64,000 nucleotides of DNA from Chinchilla lanigera (lineage: Eukaryota; Chordata; Mammalia; Rodentia; Chinchillidae). Both the position numbers and the translations under genes were made by a program. Below are positions 33,904 to 44,815 of the stretch, one piece after another. Every line of letters begins with the position of its first letter. Position 1 is the stretch's first letter. The notes beneath the pieces are model-generated. The model was not told where the DNA came from, did not search any database, and worked only from the letters and a program-made list of their open reading frames with translations. The stretch covers positions 7,355,571 to 7,419,570 of the forward strand of contig NW_004955472.1 of NCBI RefSeq assembly GCF_000276665.1, given 5' to 3'.

Positions 33904-33945
33904 TGTGACAAACTCAGTTGGAAAACTTGCTACATTTTGTTACAG
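33904..33945. repeat. Long inverted repeat, right arm
   Basis: Begins TGTGACAAACTCAGTTGGAA and is the inverted partner of 33319-33359. The flanks outside the arms do not align convincingly. Confidence 0.9.
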
Positions 33946-34267
33946 GTACGTGAGGGTTTTTGCTTGCTTTTAGCAATCCTTAATTACTTAGAAAATGTGT
34001 AAGTTGGAATAGCATGGAAGGATGAACCTGTTACATGCCTGGGAGGAGAATCTAGGCTAACTACAATAAAGTGTCAGGATGATTGTTTTGAAAAATATGT
34101 TGTCACATTGATGTGGGAATAGTAACATGGTTACTATTCCCTGCAAAGAGGAGACTTCCCTACGAAGAAGAGGAGAGTTCTGGGTTTCTTTATTTATTCT
34201 ACAGTAAAAAGAATTCTTCACACTTTGTATTTCTAAAGTGAAAGTTCAGGATCAAGCTTTTCTCATT

Positions 34268-34438
34268 TTTTCTCCCTGGGATTAGGGATCAAGCCAACAC
34301 TCTGCCACTGAGATATATCTGCAGCCCTTTGTATTTTTAAATTTTCAGACAGGACCCCACTAAGTTACCTGGGTTGGCTCAAACTTGTGCTCATCCTGTC
34401 TCAGCCGGCTCAGGCACTAGGATTACTATGTTCAGCTT
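34268..34438 (-). mobile_element. B1-dID dimeric SINE, antisense, diverged
   Basis: Inverted ID part (GATTAGGGATCAAGCCAACA, CTGCCACTGAGATATATCTG), then inverted B1 part (AGACAGGACCCCACTAAGTT, CATCCTGTCTCAGCCGGCTC). Confidence 0.75.
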
Positions 34439-36269
34439 CTTGGATGTTTCCTTATCAAGCTTTAGCATAATAACAGTACTGCCAGTAGTAATGTCATTGT
34501 GGAACGTCCAGTTCTGCTGTTGTCTGGTGATGCCAATAACTTTGGGAGACAGAATGACCAAAGGAAAAAGGGCTTTGCTGGCAACAATATGGCAAGTGGG
34601 AAGATGAAGGCATTCACCCCAAATCCCGTCTTGCCAGGGATCGCAGGCACAAAAGCTTCTGTGGGATTACCGGGAAGTCTGATTTTAGCTGTAGCCAGTT
34701 GGGCACCAGAATGGTCATTAATTCTGGCAGTAATGAATTCTCTTGACATGGTTTCGATGTTGTGCATGGGTCACCAGGTGTTTTGGGCGTTCCTGGTTCC
34801 TGTAAATGCAAAGAAAGATTACTGAATAGAACGTCATATGACTGGGGGTGTTTTTTTGACATTTTTCCTTGTTCTTTTCAGGTGACACTGATTTATCGGT
34901 TAATTATTTGGGGTGTAAGGCAAAGGGAGTGAGGCAAAACAGAAACAAAAAGACTTGCTAGTGCTAGGAGCAAGTTAATCATCAGCGTCAACCATATGTG
35001 AACTAGCTTAGTAATTAAGAAATACGAAATTAAAACTCAGTTCTACTTTTACATAGTAAGCAATAGCGATTTCCCTGAATTTCCTTCATGGCAACACTCA
35101 TGGGTTCGTTCCTGCAGCTGCGTGTTGGCTTGTACCTAACCCAAGTGTCCGAGCGGAGTGCAGCAGCCGCTTGGGCCCATAGCATGGACTCCTGGCCGTG
35201 GGAGCTCACGCCCTGCGGAGCAGACAGGGAGCTCCAATCCCGTGTGAGGCGTGCCGCGGGAGCGGTGCTCTGTGTGTGGAAGCCCACAGTGGCGTGCTAC
35301 CGTGACCCAGACATCCCGACTTCCTCAGCTTTGTTCACGTTTAATTTATCGCTCCTTTACCCTAGAAGCTAGCCGCTCAGATGTGGCCTACAATGGCAGC
35401 GCCAGCAGATTGGTTACTAATGCAGCACCCCAGGCCCCCATTCAGACCTGTGGAATCATTATTTGATTTTTAACAAGATTTCCAGGACCCAAATTGTGCC
35501 CTTCCACCAGCACTCCTTCTATCTGGAATGGTGGTGGCAGTGGCGGGGGAGACGGCTACAAATATGTGTTCTTACAGGGTGAGCAGAGAGCCCAGTAATG
35601 ATCGGTAATAATAGCTTCTTTTACAGCGCGCCTGTCGCTGGCAGGTGTACCTGCTAAGTGGCTTAAATATGCGACCTTACTCATTTCTCACTACAACCTG
35701 TAAAATAGAAATATTTATCCCAACTTCGTATATTAGAAAACAGACTCTCATAGAGACTGAGGGGTTTCCAGGCTGCGGAGCAAGTCGTAGTGGAGCTAAA
35801 CAGACCCTTCGGAACAGGCTCTGTTCCGAAGCTTCGCTCTCTTCTGCAGTGCACACAGACCCCAGGCAATGGACACGCTGTACCTGCAGCTTGCCTTGCC
35901 TTGGTTTTCATTTATTTATCACTTGCCTCACAGAAATGTAGCACATTAAGCCCAAACAGCTCTAAAACTGGAGTTAATTGTCTTCTGCCATGGAACAACA
36001 AATAATTGCTCTTGACTTGCTAGCGTGCCACCTGGTTCCCAGGTGCAGTCTTGGTAAAGCGTTGAATCCTATTGGTCTCCTCATTTCTGGTGCTAGATCT
36101 TAGATGAACTGCTTTCCTGAAAATCCTCAGGTACATTTTGCCTTAGAGGTCATTTCCCTAGGCCACCTGTGAGGTATCGTGCTGGGTGCTACATCTTTAC
36201 TGTGGAGTATATTTTATTCCCAGAATACTCACGGAATCAGTCTTTCAAAATTTAAAAATTTATTTACCC
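34439..36269. other. No recognised gene; overlapping open frames at 34462-34862
   Basis: Three overlapping frames stay open here: plus 34499-34825 (108 codons), minus 34767-34462 (101 codons) and minus 34862-34614. None resembles a protein family that I know, and opposite-strand openness argues against real coding. A diverged inverted MIR-like piece may lie at 35650-35800. Confidence 0.4.
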
Positions 36270-36620
36270 ATAGGATTTATTTTCTTTTCAAATTTTTTTC
36301 TACTCAGTTAAAGGGAAAATAATACGTATGATCATTGTAATAAGTGCGAATCTTAGGAGGAGATACAAAGAAAACTTCCTCCCTCCCGTAACCCCCATTT
36401 CTACCCCATCGTGGTGAGCGGTACCCACCCACTGGCTGTATTGTTCCGCACCGTTCCTCTCCCCCATGCCAGCGTGCACAGGCAGAAATGTGCATACACA
36501 GGGCTTTCATTTAAAAAAAAAATAGTCTGCAATTTGCTTTGAAGATGTCATGGACAGCCCTCCATCTACTCTCAAATCTCATTTGCAGTTTTTTTCCTTC
36601 ATTACAAAGACTCAGTTTGA
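36270..36620 (-). mobile_element. Old LINE-1 3' fragment, tentative
   Basis: AAAATTTATTTACCCATAGG, AACTTCCTCCCTCCCGTAAC and TTTGAAGATGTCATGGACAG recall the inverted 3' region of old L1 elements. Identity is low. Confidence 0.35.
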
Positions 36621-39214
36621 AGAAGGAAGTGAGAGAATATTATCGGTTGAGACATCTCTGACGGGAGTTTAAGGATATAATCTTATACAGGCAGAGTGTC
36701 AGATGAAAGGTGCTTAAAGCACATGCATTTCCCGTATTCATCCTTCAGGAATTATCTTCCTAACTACATATTAAAAAAGAAGGATTGGTATTGTTACACA
36801 TCTTTTTTTCCTCCCTCTCTAAGATGAAGCAGTTTGATTAACCATTTCTGGAGAGAAAATATCGTTTGCTCTGGTAAAAGTACCGAGGGCTCCACATGGG
36901 TTAGAAGCACACTTCATTCCTTTCTCCTTCCCTCTTGCTGTGCTCTTTGCTCAGCTTCAAAGCCTCCCGTCATCTGTGAGAACAATATTGTCTTCCCTGG
37001 TAAACAGCATGAATACACTTCAGTTTTCTGTTTTTCTAATCTTCCGGCTTACGTGGAACTAGTGCCAAATCTCTCACCATGAAGACATCTATTTTACATT
37101 TTGACAGCACTGGTGACCTCAAATGAAGTTATAAATAATATATCTTTTCTTCTTAGTTGTGAGTTGCATATTAATTTTGTCCACACTGATTAATTTCTTA
37201 CTTCTGTGAAGAAATAATGTACCATACAAAAGAATTTTAATCATATAAACTATTAGGGACATTGGTTTTAATGACAGTCCTGTTATCATCTTCTCACTGG
37301 CATACATGGCTATGTTATATGCTCTGTGGGGCTTTGTCATTTTTGGTGTGTCCCTCCTGATTTGCTTGTTTGAACTTCTGTCTGACCGCCCCTTTGTGCC
37401 CACAGTATTTGATGGCATTTATTAAAAATGGTGCTCGTTTCACATGGCTACAGTGTATTGGTAATGAAGACCTGAGGTCCAGTGAAGGGAGGCATGTGGA
37501 GAGAGTCTAGAAGCCTGGTCACAGAACCTGTCCAGAACCTGCCATGCCATACTACCATGCTCTGAGCTGTAGTAGCCTTTGCATGTGTGAAAAGCTCTTA
37601 TACCTTCAATGTTATGCGAAGGTATTTGCTGGTCCCCCACCAAATTCTTACTTATTTTTAAATGACCAATTTTAAATCTCATCTTCCATAGGAAGCTTTT
37701 CTTCAGTCCCTCTCTTAATCACTATTACTTGATCCTCCCTCTTTGAGCAATCTCGTAGTTCTGCAAACAGTTAGGATAAATACTCTCAGTATTTTATTGA
37801 ATGGAAATGTTTGTGTAGGAGGGGGTGTTCACACTCGCTTCGCTAAGCCAGAACGCCTTTAGGACAAGGACTGTTTTAGTCATCTTCATCCAGCACCTCT
37901 TCTGACACATCCCAGTGCTCTCCATTCCGTCAGTGAAGGCATGAACCTTAGTTTCCTTGTGTGGAGTACAGGGATTGGGCCACGTGGTGTTAAAACAGTT
38001 CTGTAGACCGCTTCGTCTGGACGGAGACCTTGAACAAGGAGACCCAGGTGTGCAGAGACCTAGGCAAGGTGAGGGAGAGACGCTGGCAATGAAATGAGAA
38101 GTTAGGTCACTGGCAGCGCACACTAGGGCAGAAGAGCCACAGTGCCTCCTTTGGGCTTTAATTCGCTGTATGCTTGGTCCTGATGTCATATTATACTATC
38201 TTAAAGAATGGGTCCAGTAATGCTGTTTGTTATAATAAATTTTTAAAATGTTATATTGTTCTTCCCCCGGTCTCTACCAGTTTTCAATAATCCTTTTTCT
38301 GTGATTATTTTAGGTAAGAAGTGACCATTTTAAGAAATCAAAACCTGGTTGTTTTCCCCTGTTTTTTATGCGTATAAAAAATAAAGAGATGATCAGAGCT
38401 CTTAACATGGAACTGGAAGAGACCAGGGCAGCTGCTTCGTCCCGTTGCAGACCCATGCATCCTCCACCGACCGACCGTCCACTCTCCCACTCATAAGCAC
38501 GGTTGCCGCAGATTCCAGGATGCCTGGCGTTACGCCACATGCTGTGCACACACAGGACACGTGCAGCTCCTGCTATCATGCTGGTCACTTCCTGTGGGAG
38601 AGATGACCAGATGGCTGGCTTCCGTGGTCCTCAGAGTTATGATAAGGGAACCCGGAGGGAAGCTGCCCAGCCCATACCTGGGGAGGCAGAGATAGCTTCC
38701 CAGAATGTGGTCTGAACTCGTGGCTGAAGGACGACTAGGGGGAGCCACAGCCAGGGCCAGGAAGGGCAAGAAGAGGACGACACACATGCAAGTCAGAGGT
38801 GTGAGCAGACCCAAGGCCTGGGAATCAAGAATGGCGCCCAGGAGGTAGATCTAACTGAAGCCGTAAGTTCAGAGAAGCGGGGAGCAGGGTCAAGTTCAGG
38901 AGGAGTCATTAGGCTGTGGTCGGGTGCTTTAAGCATATTATGGCGGCAGTGGACAGCCTCCAAGGCCCTGAACTTGGGGCGTTTGTCCGATTTGTGTTTC
39001 AGGAAGATCACTGTGGCTCCTTCGTGCGGAGGACGCATGGCATCATTCCTAAGCAGTGTTTGAAAGGACTGTGTATCTGTCTCTGTCTTTTTTCCCTCTA
39101 ATACATTTCAGTGAGTGTGGTTCCATAAGCTCCTCTGTCAGCCTCCTCTACCAGGCCTTACAAGAAGGCGAATGACTTGGAGAATCCCAGTGTATCATTC
39201 TTACTTCTCATGTT
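36621..39214. other. No recognised gene or repeat
   Basis: Unique-looking intronic DNA. The minus frame 37794-38189 (131 codons) and the opposed frames at 38503-38814 show no recognisable domain. Confidence 0.45.
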
Positions 39215-39470
39215 GTAATTGTTTACATTATGGAATAGTTCAAATAAACAAAACCAGATAGAAAATAATGTGGCATACATCTAAACACTGAAGTACATAC
39301 CACCCAGATCTACACAGGTAAACAGTTCGCCACAAAGGATTTAGGTAGGGCTTTTTACATTACTGGTACCTTCATTCTTTTTCCCTGATTTCCTCTCCAG
39401 AGGAAACAACTACCTTACAGTTAGTAAGCACTGAAAAAAAATATATATCAGCAAACAATGTAAGGTCAAG
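39215..39470 (+). mobile_element. Old LINE-1-like fragment, tentative
   Basis: ATTATGGAATAGTTCAAATA, ACATACCACCCAGATCTACA and a CTCCAGAGGAAACAACTACC segment resemble the 3' region of an old L1. No coding sequence is left. Confidence 0.35.
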
Positions 39471-39702
39471 TTGGAGAGTCTTTTTCCTTTTGGCTTTCAT
39501 GACTGCTTTAGAGATACATCTGTATTGATAATGGAGAGGATCTAGTCTGTGCATTCTTCTATAGGAGGACATTAGTCATGTGATATTGAGGCTTAGTGCC
39601 TTGCTGGGCAAAAATAGTCTTTCCTTTTCAGCTGGGGAAATTTATGCTTCTACTTATGGCACCAGCACCCCGCAAACCAGCCCCAAGCCCCACACAGCGC
39701 GT

Positions 39703-39703
<1 letters not shown>

Positions 39704-39739
<36 letters not shown>
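39704..39739. repeat. (CA)n microsatellite
   Basis: Eighteen CA units, preceded by GCGCGTG. Confidence 0.98.
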
Positions 39740-39741
<2 letters not shown>

Positions 39742-41820
39742 GGCCTTTGCTTCCTGATCAGGGAAGTCCAGGGCTTCATACCTCTACCAAAAGCTGTGTT
39801 CTACACCTCAAACATAGCCTTTCTGTCTTCCTATGGTGAGAGAAATGAGTTTAGTGTGCTTTTGGAAAATTCCAAGGCAAATTAGCTTTATTTTCAAGCT
39901 GTGGGAATTAACCCCATCAGACTTGCCTTTTTTTTTTTTAACTTAAATCCCATTTTGCTGCTTTTTAGATTGAGAGCCCAGAATTAGCAGCTGCTGCATG
40001 TAGGTCTGAGGTCTCACAGAAACCTTTGCAGAGGCACCTGCTGCTTTCAGAACCGACGGGGAGTGACGACAGAATGCCACATACAAAAGGCTTCTGTTAG
40101 ATTTCTGTGCATAGCTGAGAAAGCTTAAGTGACAAAGGAAAAAAACCGCACATCAAAGAGGGAATGCAGTTGACAGAAGACTGTGCTAAGGCAAAAAAAT
40201 ATGTGTGAGCTTGAAACAGCAGAGAAGAGCTGGAAAATAAGTCCAACGTGGCCAGAAAGAAAACCGGGAAGTAATATCCCATCTAAGAGGGGTCATAATT
40301 TTGTGACATCCCTACCAGACATCATCACCTGAAATATCACGTCTTCCCCTTTTGTTCTGTGCAAGTTACCATCCACCCACAGTATGTAGGAACACTTCTG
40401 AGCCCCTGCTGTGGGATGGTTAGAACTCCATTGTAGTCCTTCTAGCAAGAGCTCAGTGGGCATAGGTAGTGTAGAAATGTGTACATCACGTAGGCCACAC
40501 TTTTACCCTTGTGTGCTGACCGTGATGCTATGGTGTGCAGGGGGGCAAAGGGTGTGCTATATGACTGAGGCAGTGTGCCGTGAGCACACTGACCTGCATC
40601 TGTGTAGGAAATTATGTTTGCAGTATACCGTATCTGCTGAGCTGAACACTGCACTGAACGAGGTGACAGGTTCTGAATCACAGTGCTGCTGCTATTACTG
40701 TTACGCCGTCAGTTTCTCTCTTATGTTGATGCTCATCCTCTCTGCCTCATAGGTGAAACCTAACAGGAAACCAGTGGGTAAAGGAAGCTGGGAAAAAGGG
40801 TTTTTGCAGATTTCCAGCCTCAGAGGCAATACAGAGCAGAAGACAAGCAGGCCATATATGTGGCTGAGACAGAAAAATAACCATCATGGATGGCCTCTGA
40901 TAAATGGGGAGCCAGTTTGCCTACTGACAGACTTATTCACTGACCTGGCTTGAAAATCTCTGTCTACTCAGACAAATTGATGCAATACATTATTTCTCTT
41001 GGAAATCTCATTTTAAAAGTAAAGATTGTCAACCAGCAAGCCATGAAGGCTAAAAGGAAGAAGCCGTGAGCAAACTTCACTTGTAAGAGTGAAGAAACCA
41101 TGATATTTTAGCAGAATGAATAAAGCACAGAAAAGATACATAGAATCAGGATGAAAAAGATATTTATGAAGAATCTGTCAAAATAATTGAGTTGTTTTAC
41201 TGGTAGATACAAAAGTGACGATCTGTAGACCTGCTTTTAAGGGGTAGTGGTCCCCCAGCCCCAATATAGCAGTTAAGAGTGGAAAACTGCTAGATTGCTG
41301 GTAAGGAAACAGTAAGCCCAAATGTGTCTATTCAGTTTATACCTCAGGGTGCAGCCAGCAGCATGAACGTCATGCTCCCATCCCTGTTGCCCTGCAACTT
41401 CCACGATGGTTGATATGGTTGTGGCCCAAGCAAATTCTGTACACGCAGGATATGTTTCATAGCCGACTTCAGGAAAACCCTGCTTTTATAAGGGAGGCTG
41501 CAGTGCACAGCGGCATTATCTTTATTACTCTACAATGTAAACACGTCTCTGGGCAGAGATGCTTCTCTCTCTTCAGTGTGCTGATCAACAAACAAATGTG
41601 CCCTCTGACCTGTGGAGGAGCACTACCTCTAGCTGCCTCTGTTTGCCATGCAAATATCCCAGAAAAGATAGTCCAAAGTGAGAAGCATCATTGAGAATTC
41701 TCTCTCAGCACTACAAACTCTTAAGGTGCCTTGGGTCTCTTTCCAGTTTACACAAAACAGTTTATCTTCTGTGTACATTAATGTAAACCGTATTTTCTTT
41801 TGTGTTATTATACTCTTAAA
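39740..41820. other. No recognised gene or repeat
   Basis: Intronic DNA without a recognised repeat. Open frames 40411-40752 (plus) and 40442-40681 (minus) overlap and look like chance. Confidence 0.45.
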
Positions 41821-41957
41821 ACACCTATCCTCCTGGTATTTATTTAAAACACTTATCCTCCTGGTATTTATTTAAACACCTATCCTCCTGGTATTTATTT
41901 AAACACCTATCCTCTTGGTATTTATTTAAAACACCGTCCCTATCCTCCTGGTATTTA
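41821..41957. repeat. Minisatellite, 27-28 bp unit, five copies
   Basis: Units start at 41821, 41849, 41876, 41903 and 41931. Each contains TATCCTCCTGGTATTTATTT or a one-base variant. Copies differ by 0-2 bases and one-base length changes; the last has an extra GTCC and is truncated at its end. Confidence 0.95.
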
Positions 41958-42266
41958 ACCTGGATAGGTTTCTGCTTGTCACTTCCAGAAGACCAGAACT
42001 ACTAGAAAGCTGGAATACTAGGTTGTAGTCTGAAGATTGAATTCATATAAATTTTAATCAGATTCGAAACTCTGGCATGGGAATCCCACATGATTAGCTG
42101 CAGTTATGACCGACTGAGTTAAACCTCTGTTCGTTTAGGACGTGATTGACCAAAACATGGGAATCACTTTTATTCGTTACTTCCATGTGTTGTTCTGTAG
42201 CATTGAGTTTGAACTAGAGTGAGAAGAATGTGTTTTCTTTCCTATAGTTAGGATTGCTTTGCTTTC

Positions 42267-42402
42267 TTTTTCTAGATCTTTTTAGTTCAGGCTGACTTGA
42301 ATTCACTGTGTAGCCCAGGGTGACCTCAGAGTCACAGCGACCCTCCTGCCTTAGCCTCCTGAGTGCTGGGATTATCGACATGTGGCACCGTGCCTGACCC
42401 CA
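42267..42402 (-). mobile_element. B1 SINE, antisense
   Basis: CAGGCTGACTTGAATTCACT, GTGTAGCCCAGGGTGACCTC, CCTCCTGCCTTAGCCTCCTG and AGTGCTGGGATTATCGACAT. Confidence 0.9.
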
Positions 42403-43242
42403 GATCTTTTAAAAGTCTTGACCCACTTATTTTAACGAAACTTGGATGCTTAGAAAATATAAAGTTTGCCTCACAGATTTACACACAAGCAATAAATATA
42501 AACACCGTTGGAACCTGCTAAAGCCCCGCCCCCTACTCTCTCCCTGTGTTCAATTTCCAGCACCACAAAATAATTTAAGAGAGTGCATATATCACCATAT
42601 ATAAAAAATTATATGTATCTTCCAGGGTGATGCTGCATTTTAAAGGACTGTCAAGTTGTCTAGTTAAAACATTGGCTGCAGCTGTTTGCACAAGGTGGTT
42701 TTTTTTTTTTTTAGCTGCCTGGATTAGTTTTATGAGTGGTAAGTAAGTACTTCCACAGATAAACATGGCATGCATTTTAGGACCTAATATGATGTAGATG
42801 TAAAAGAAAGGAATCTGAAAGAATTAGAGTGATGTGAAAGAAATGCGTAGAAACTGCAAAGCTCTGCGGTGTTTGGGGCGGTGACAGAAGCACCTGTCTC
42901 AGTTTGGGGACGTGTGACTGGGGGGAAGATGTAGCTCTGAGTTGAAATAGTGTTGAAGAGCCATGAGGTCCCGGACAACACTGAGTGAGGGGCAGACACT
43001 GTCCTGGTTCTGGTTATACAGGAAGTCACTAATCTCAGTGAGGCCATCTCCTTCCTCTCTCGAATGAGTATAACAATCCCTACCTTGAGGTTGTGATGAG
43101 GTGTAGAGAAATTTTCAGCAGCATAAACACCAGAAGATGCTCAGAAACAGAAGTCATTAATATTAGGAGGGAGAGAGGATGACTGATTTTGTGGCAGAGG
43201 TGTGCTTCGTTTGCTTCAGCATGGATTAGAAGTTGAGAGTAC

Positions 43243-43345
43243 ACGGAGCCAGATGCCTGGGTTTGAATCCCGGCTTTGCCACTTACTAACTTGTAACCTT
43301 GCAAAACTGAGTTAACTATAGGAATCTCATCCACTGCTGCTAGTT
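43243..43345 (+). mobile_element. MIR, 5' half
   Basis: GGAGCCAGATGCCTGGGTTT, GAATCCCGGCTTTGCCACTT and ACTAACTTGTAACCTTGCAA, a well-preserved MIR tRNA-like and core region. Confidence 0.85.
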
Positions 43346-43689
43346 TGTTCCTTGATGTGGGAGAAAATGAGGATGAAAGACAAACAGCCGTAGTTAGTGC
43401 AGCATGCGGCAGCCAGGGGACTCTAGCCTCTAGTGTGCAGGGCCCCAAGCTTCTGGCTCATCCTGCCTTTATTCCTTCAAACGTGGTGGAGCAGTTAAAG
43501 TAACACAAAATTTCCCTGCCTTCTACTATCCATTAGCACATGCCCAGGGAAGCAACCTGATCTTCGCTGCATTGACTTGTCCTTAGACCCTGCAATGCGC
43601 CCTCATCCCTGCGTGTTGCCAGCGGAGCACAGCCTGCTGCCTTTCTTCTCTGCGCTCGCAGAGGAGGCCAGTTTAGCCTCAATTCGCCT

Positions 43690-43797
43690 CTAGTCTCCCT
43701 CAGTTAACCTTTCTCAGTTTCCTCATCAGTAACGTGGGAGTAAGAGGAATGCCTACCTCACAGGCTATGTTAAATTAAATGAGTTCATGTTATACAG
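43690..43797 (+). mobile_element. MIR piece interrupted by the hAT-like element
   Basis: CCTCAGTTAACCTTTCTCAG, TTTCCTCATCAGTAACGTGG, TGCCTACCTCACAGGCTATG and TTAAATTAAATGAGTTCATG. MIR order ends where the hAT-like element begins. Confidence 0.8.
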
Positions 43798-43878
43798 CAG
43801 TGGTGGCGAACCTACGACACGTGTGCTGCAGCAGGCTATTTGTTACCACTGAAAGCTCTAAAAGATTCGCCATTACTA
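43798..43878. mobile_element. 81-bp hAT-like inverted-repeat element (MITE)
   Basis: The left terminus is CAGTGGTGGCGAACCT (43798-43813). The right terminus, AGATTCGCCATTACTA (43863-43878), is its inverted match at 12 of 16 bases. It is flanked by an imperfect 8-bp duplication TTATACAG (43790-43797) / TTATAGAA (43879-43886). CAG termini, short inverted repeats and an 8-bp duplication are hallmarks of the hAT superfamily. There is no coding capacity; a transposase from elsewhere would have been needed. Confidence 0.65.
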
Positions 43879-44729
43879 TTATAGAACAAGAGGTACATGA
43901 AAGTAACTTGCTGTGATCCTTATGATTACTGATATGTATCAATAGATTGGCCAGAGGCTGATGAGACATTTAGCGGAAACTGTCTACCTGGCAGTAGGAT
44001 GTGCTGATCTGGAATTTGCATAAGCCATCTGTTTAAAAATAGTGGCAAGGCTAATCTTCCTGGTGGGTCATGAGTTGTCCAAGGTAAAGGCTAGGAACCC
44101 CTTTTCTATTAACTGGGGTGTAGTGATCACTGTCACACCTGTCCCAGGGTCTCCTTCCAGGTTGGATACCTCAGCCTGGCTATGTGGATCTGGCTCATTA
44201 GCTGGTACTCTTTTAATGCCTGCGGAAAAACCCAGAGGAGGCGTGGGACTTTCAGTTGAGAGAGACAGAAAGCAGAGCGGGCCACAGGAGTTGACTGTGA
44301 AGGGATCAAGCCCACGGGCAGGTGCAGGGCCCAGGGGCGAGTAGACCTGAAGTTCAGCAGGAACGGGGTCTGACGCAAGGAGAGGGCATTGACCTAGGAC
44401 CGCCACCCATAGAGGCCTCCTGGTGACCCTCTCATGGGGGTAGATGACAGTGACTATAGGTTGGGTGCCAATAGAATATGTTTCAAATTCTTTATGGTTT
44501 TTATAAAGTGTTAAAATAAACTTAAAATAATAGACCACAGTGTTCTCTGCTTTCTATTTCCCACAGGTCAGTTTTACACAATGAGAAATGTTCATTTCCT
44601 TTGGCTTGGTACGCCACCTGAGCCTTTTGGTTTTGTTTTGAGCATGTCTGTAGTAACTAGAAAGACTTGGTAAAGAGGAGGTTACTCTAAAAACTCTGGT
44701 AGACTTTGTTCGATCAAGATCAGGGCCTT

Positions 44730-44815
44730 CTTGCCCGGGGATAAAGCCCAGTGGCACAAGTGCCTGCCTGGCAAGTGCAAGGTCTTGAGTTCGATTCCCA
44801 GTACAAAAAAAAAAG
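44730..44815 (+). mobile_element. ID SINE
   Basis: CCCGGGGATAAAGCCCAGTG, GTGCCTGCCTGGCAAGTGCA and GAGTTCGATTCCCAGTACAA, then poly(A). The B box GTTCGATTCC is intact. Confidence 0.92.

Noticed and set aside
41821..41957. Regularly spaced repeats suggestive of a CRISPR array
   Set aside because: The units are contiguous with no spacers and the setting is a mammalian intron; it is a minisatellite.
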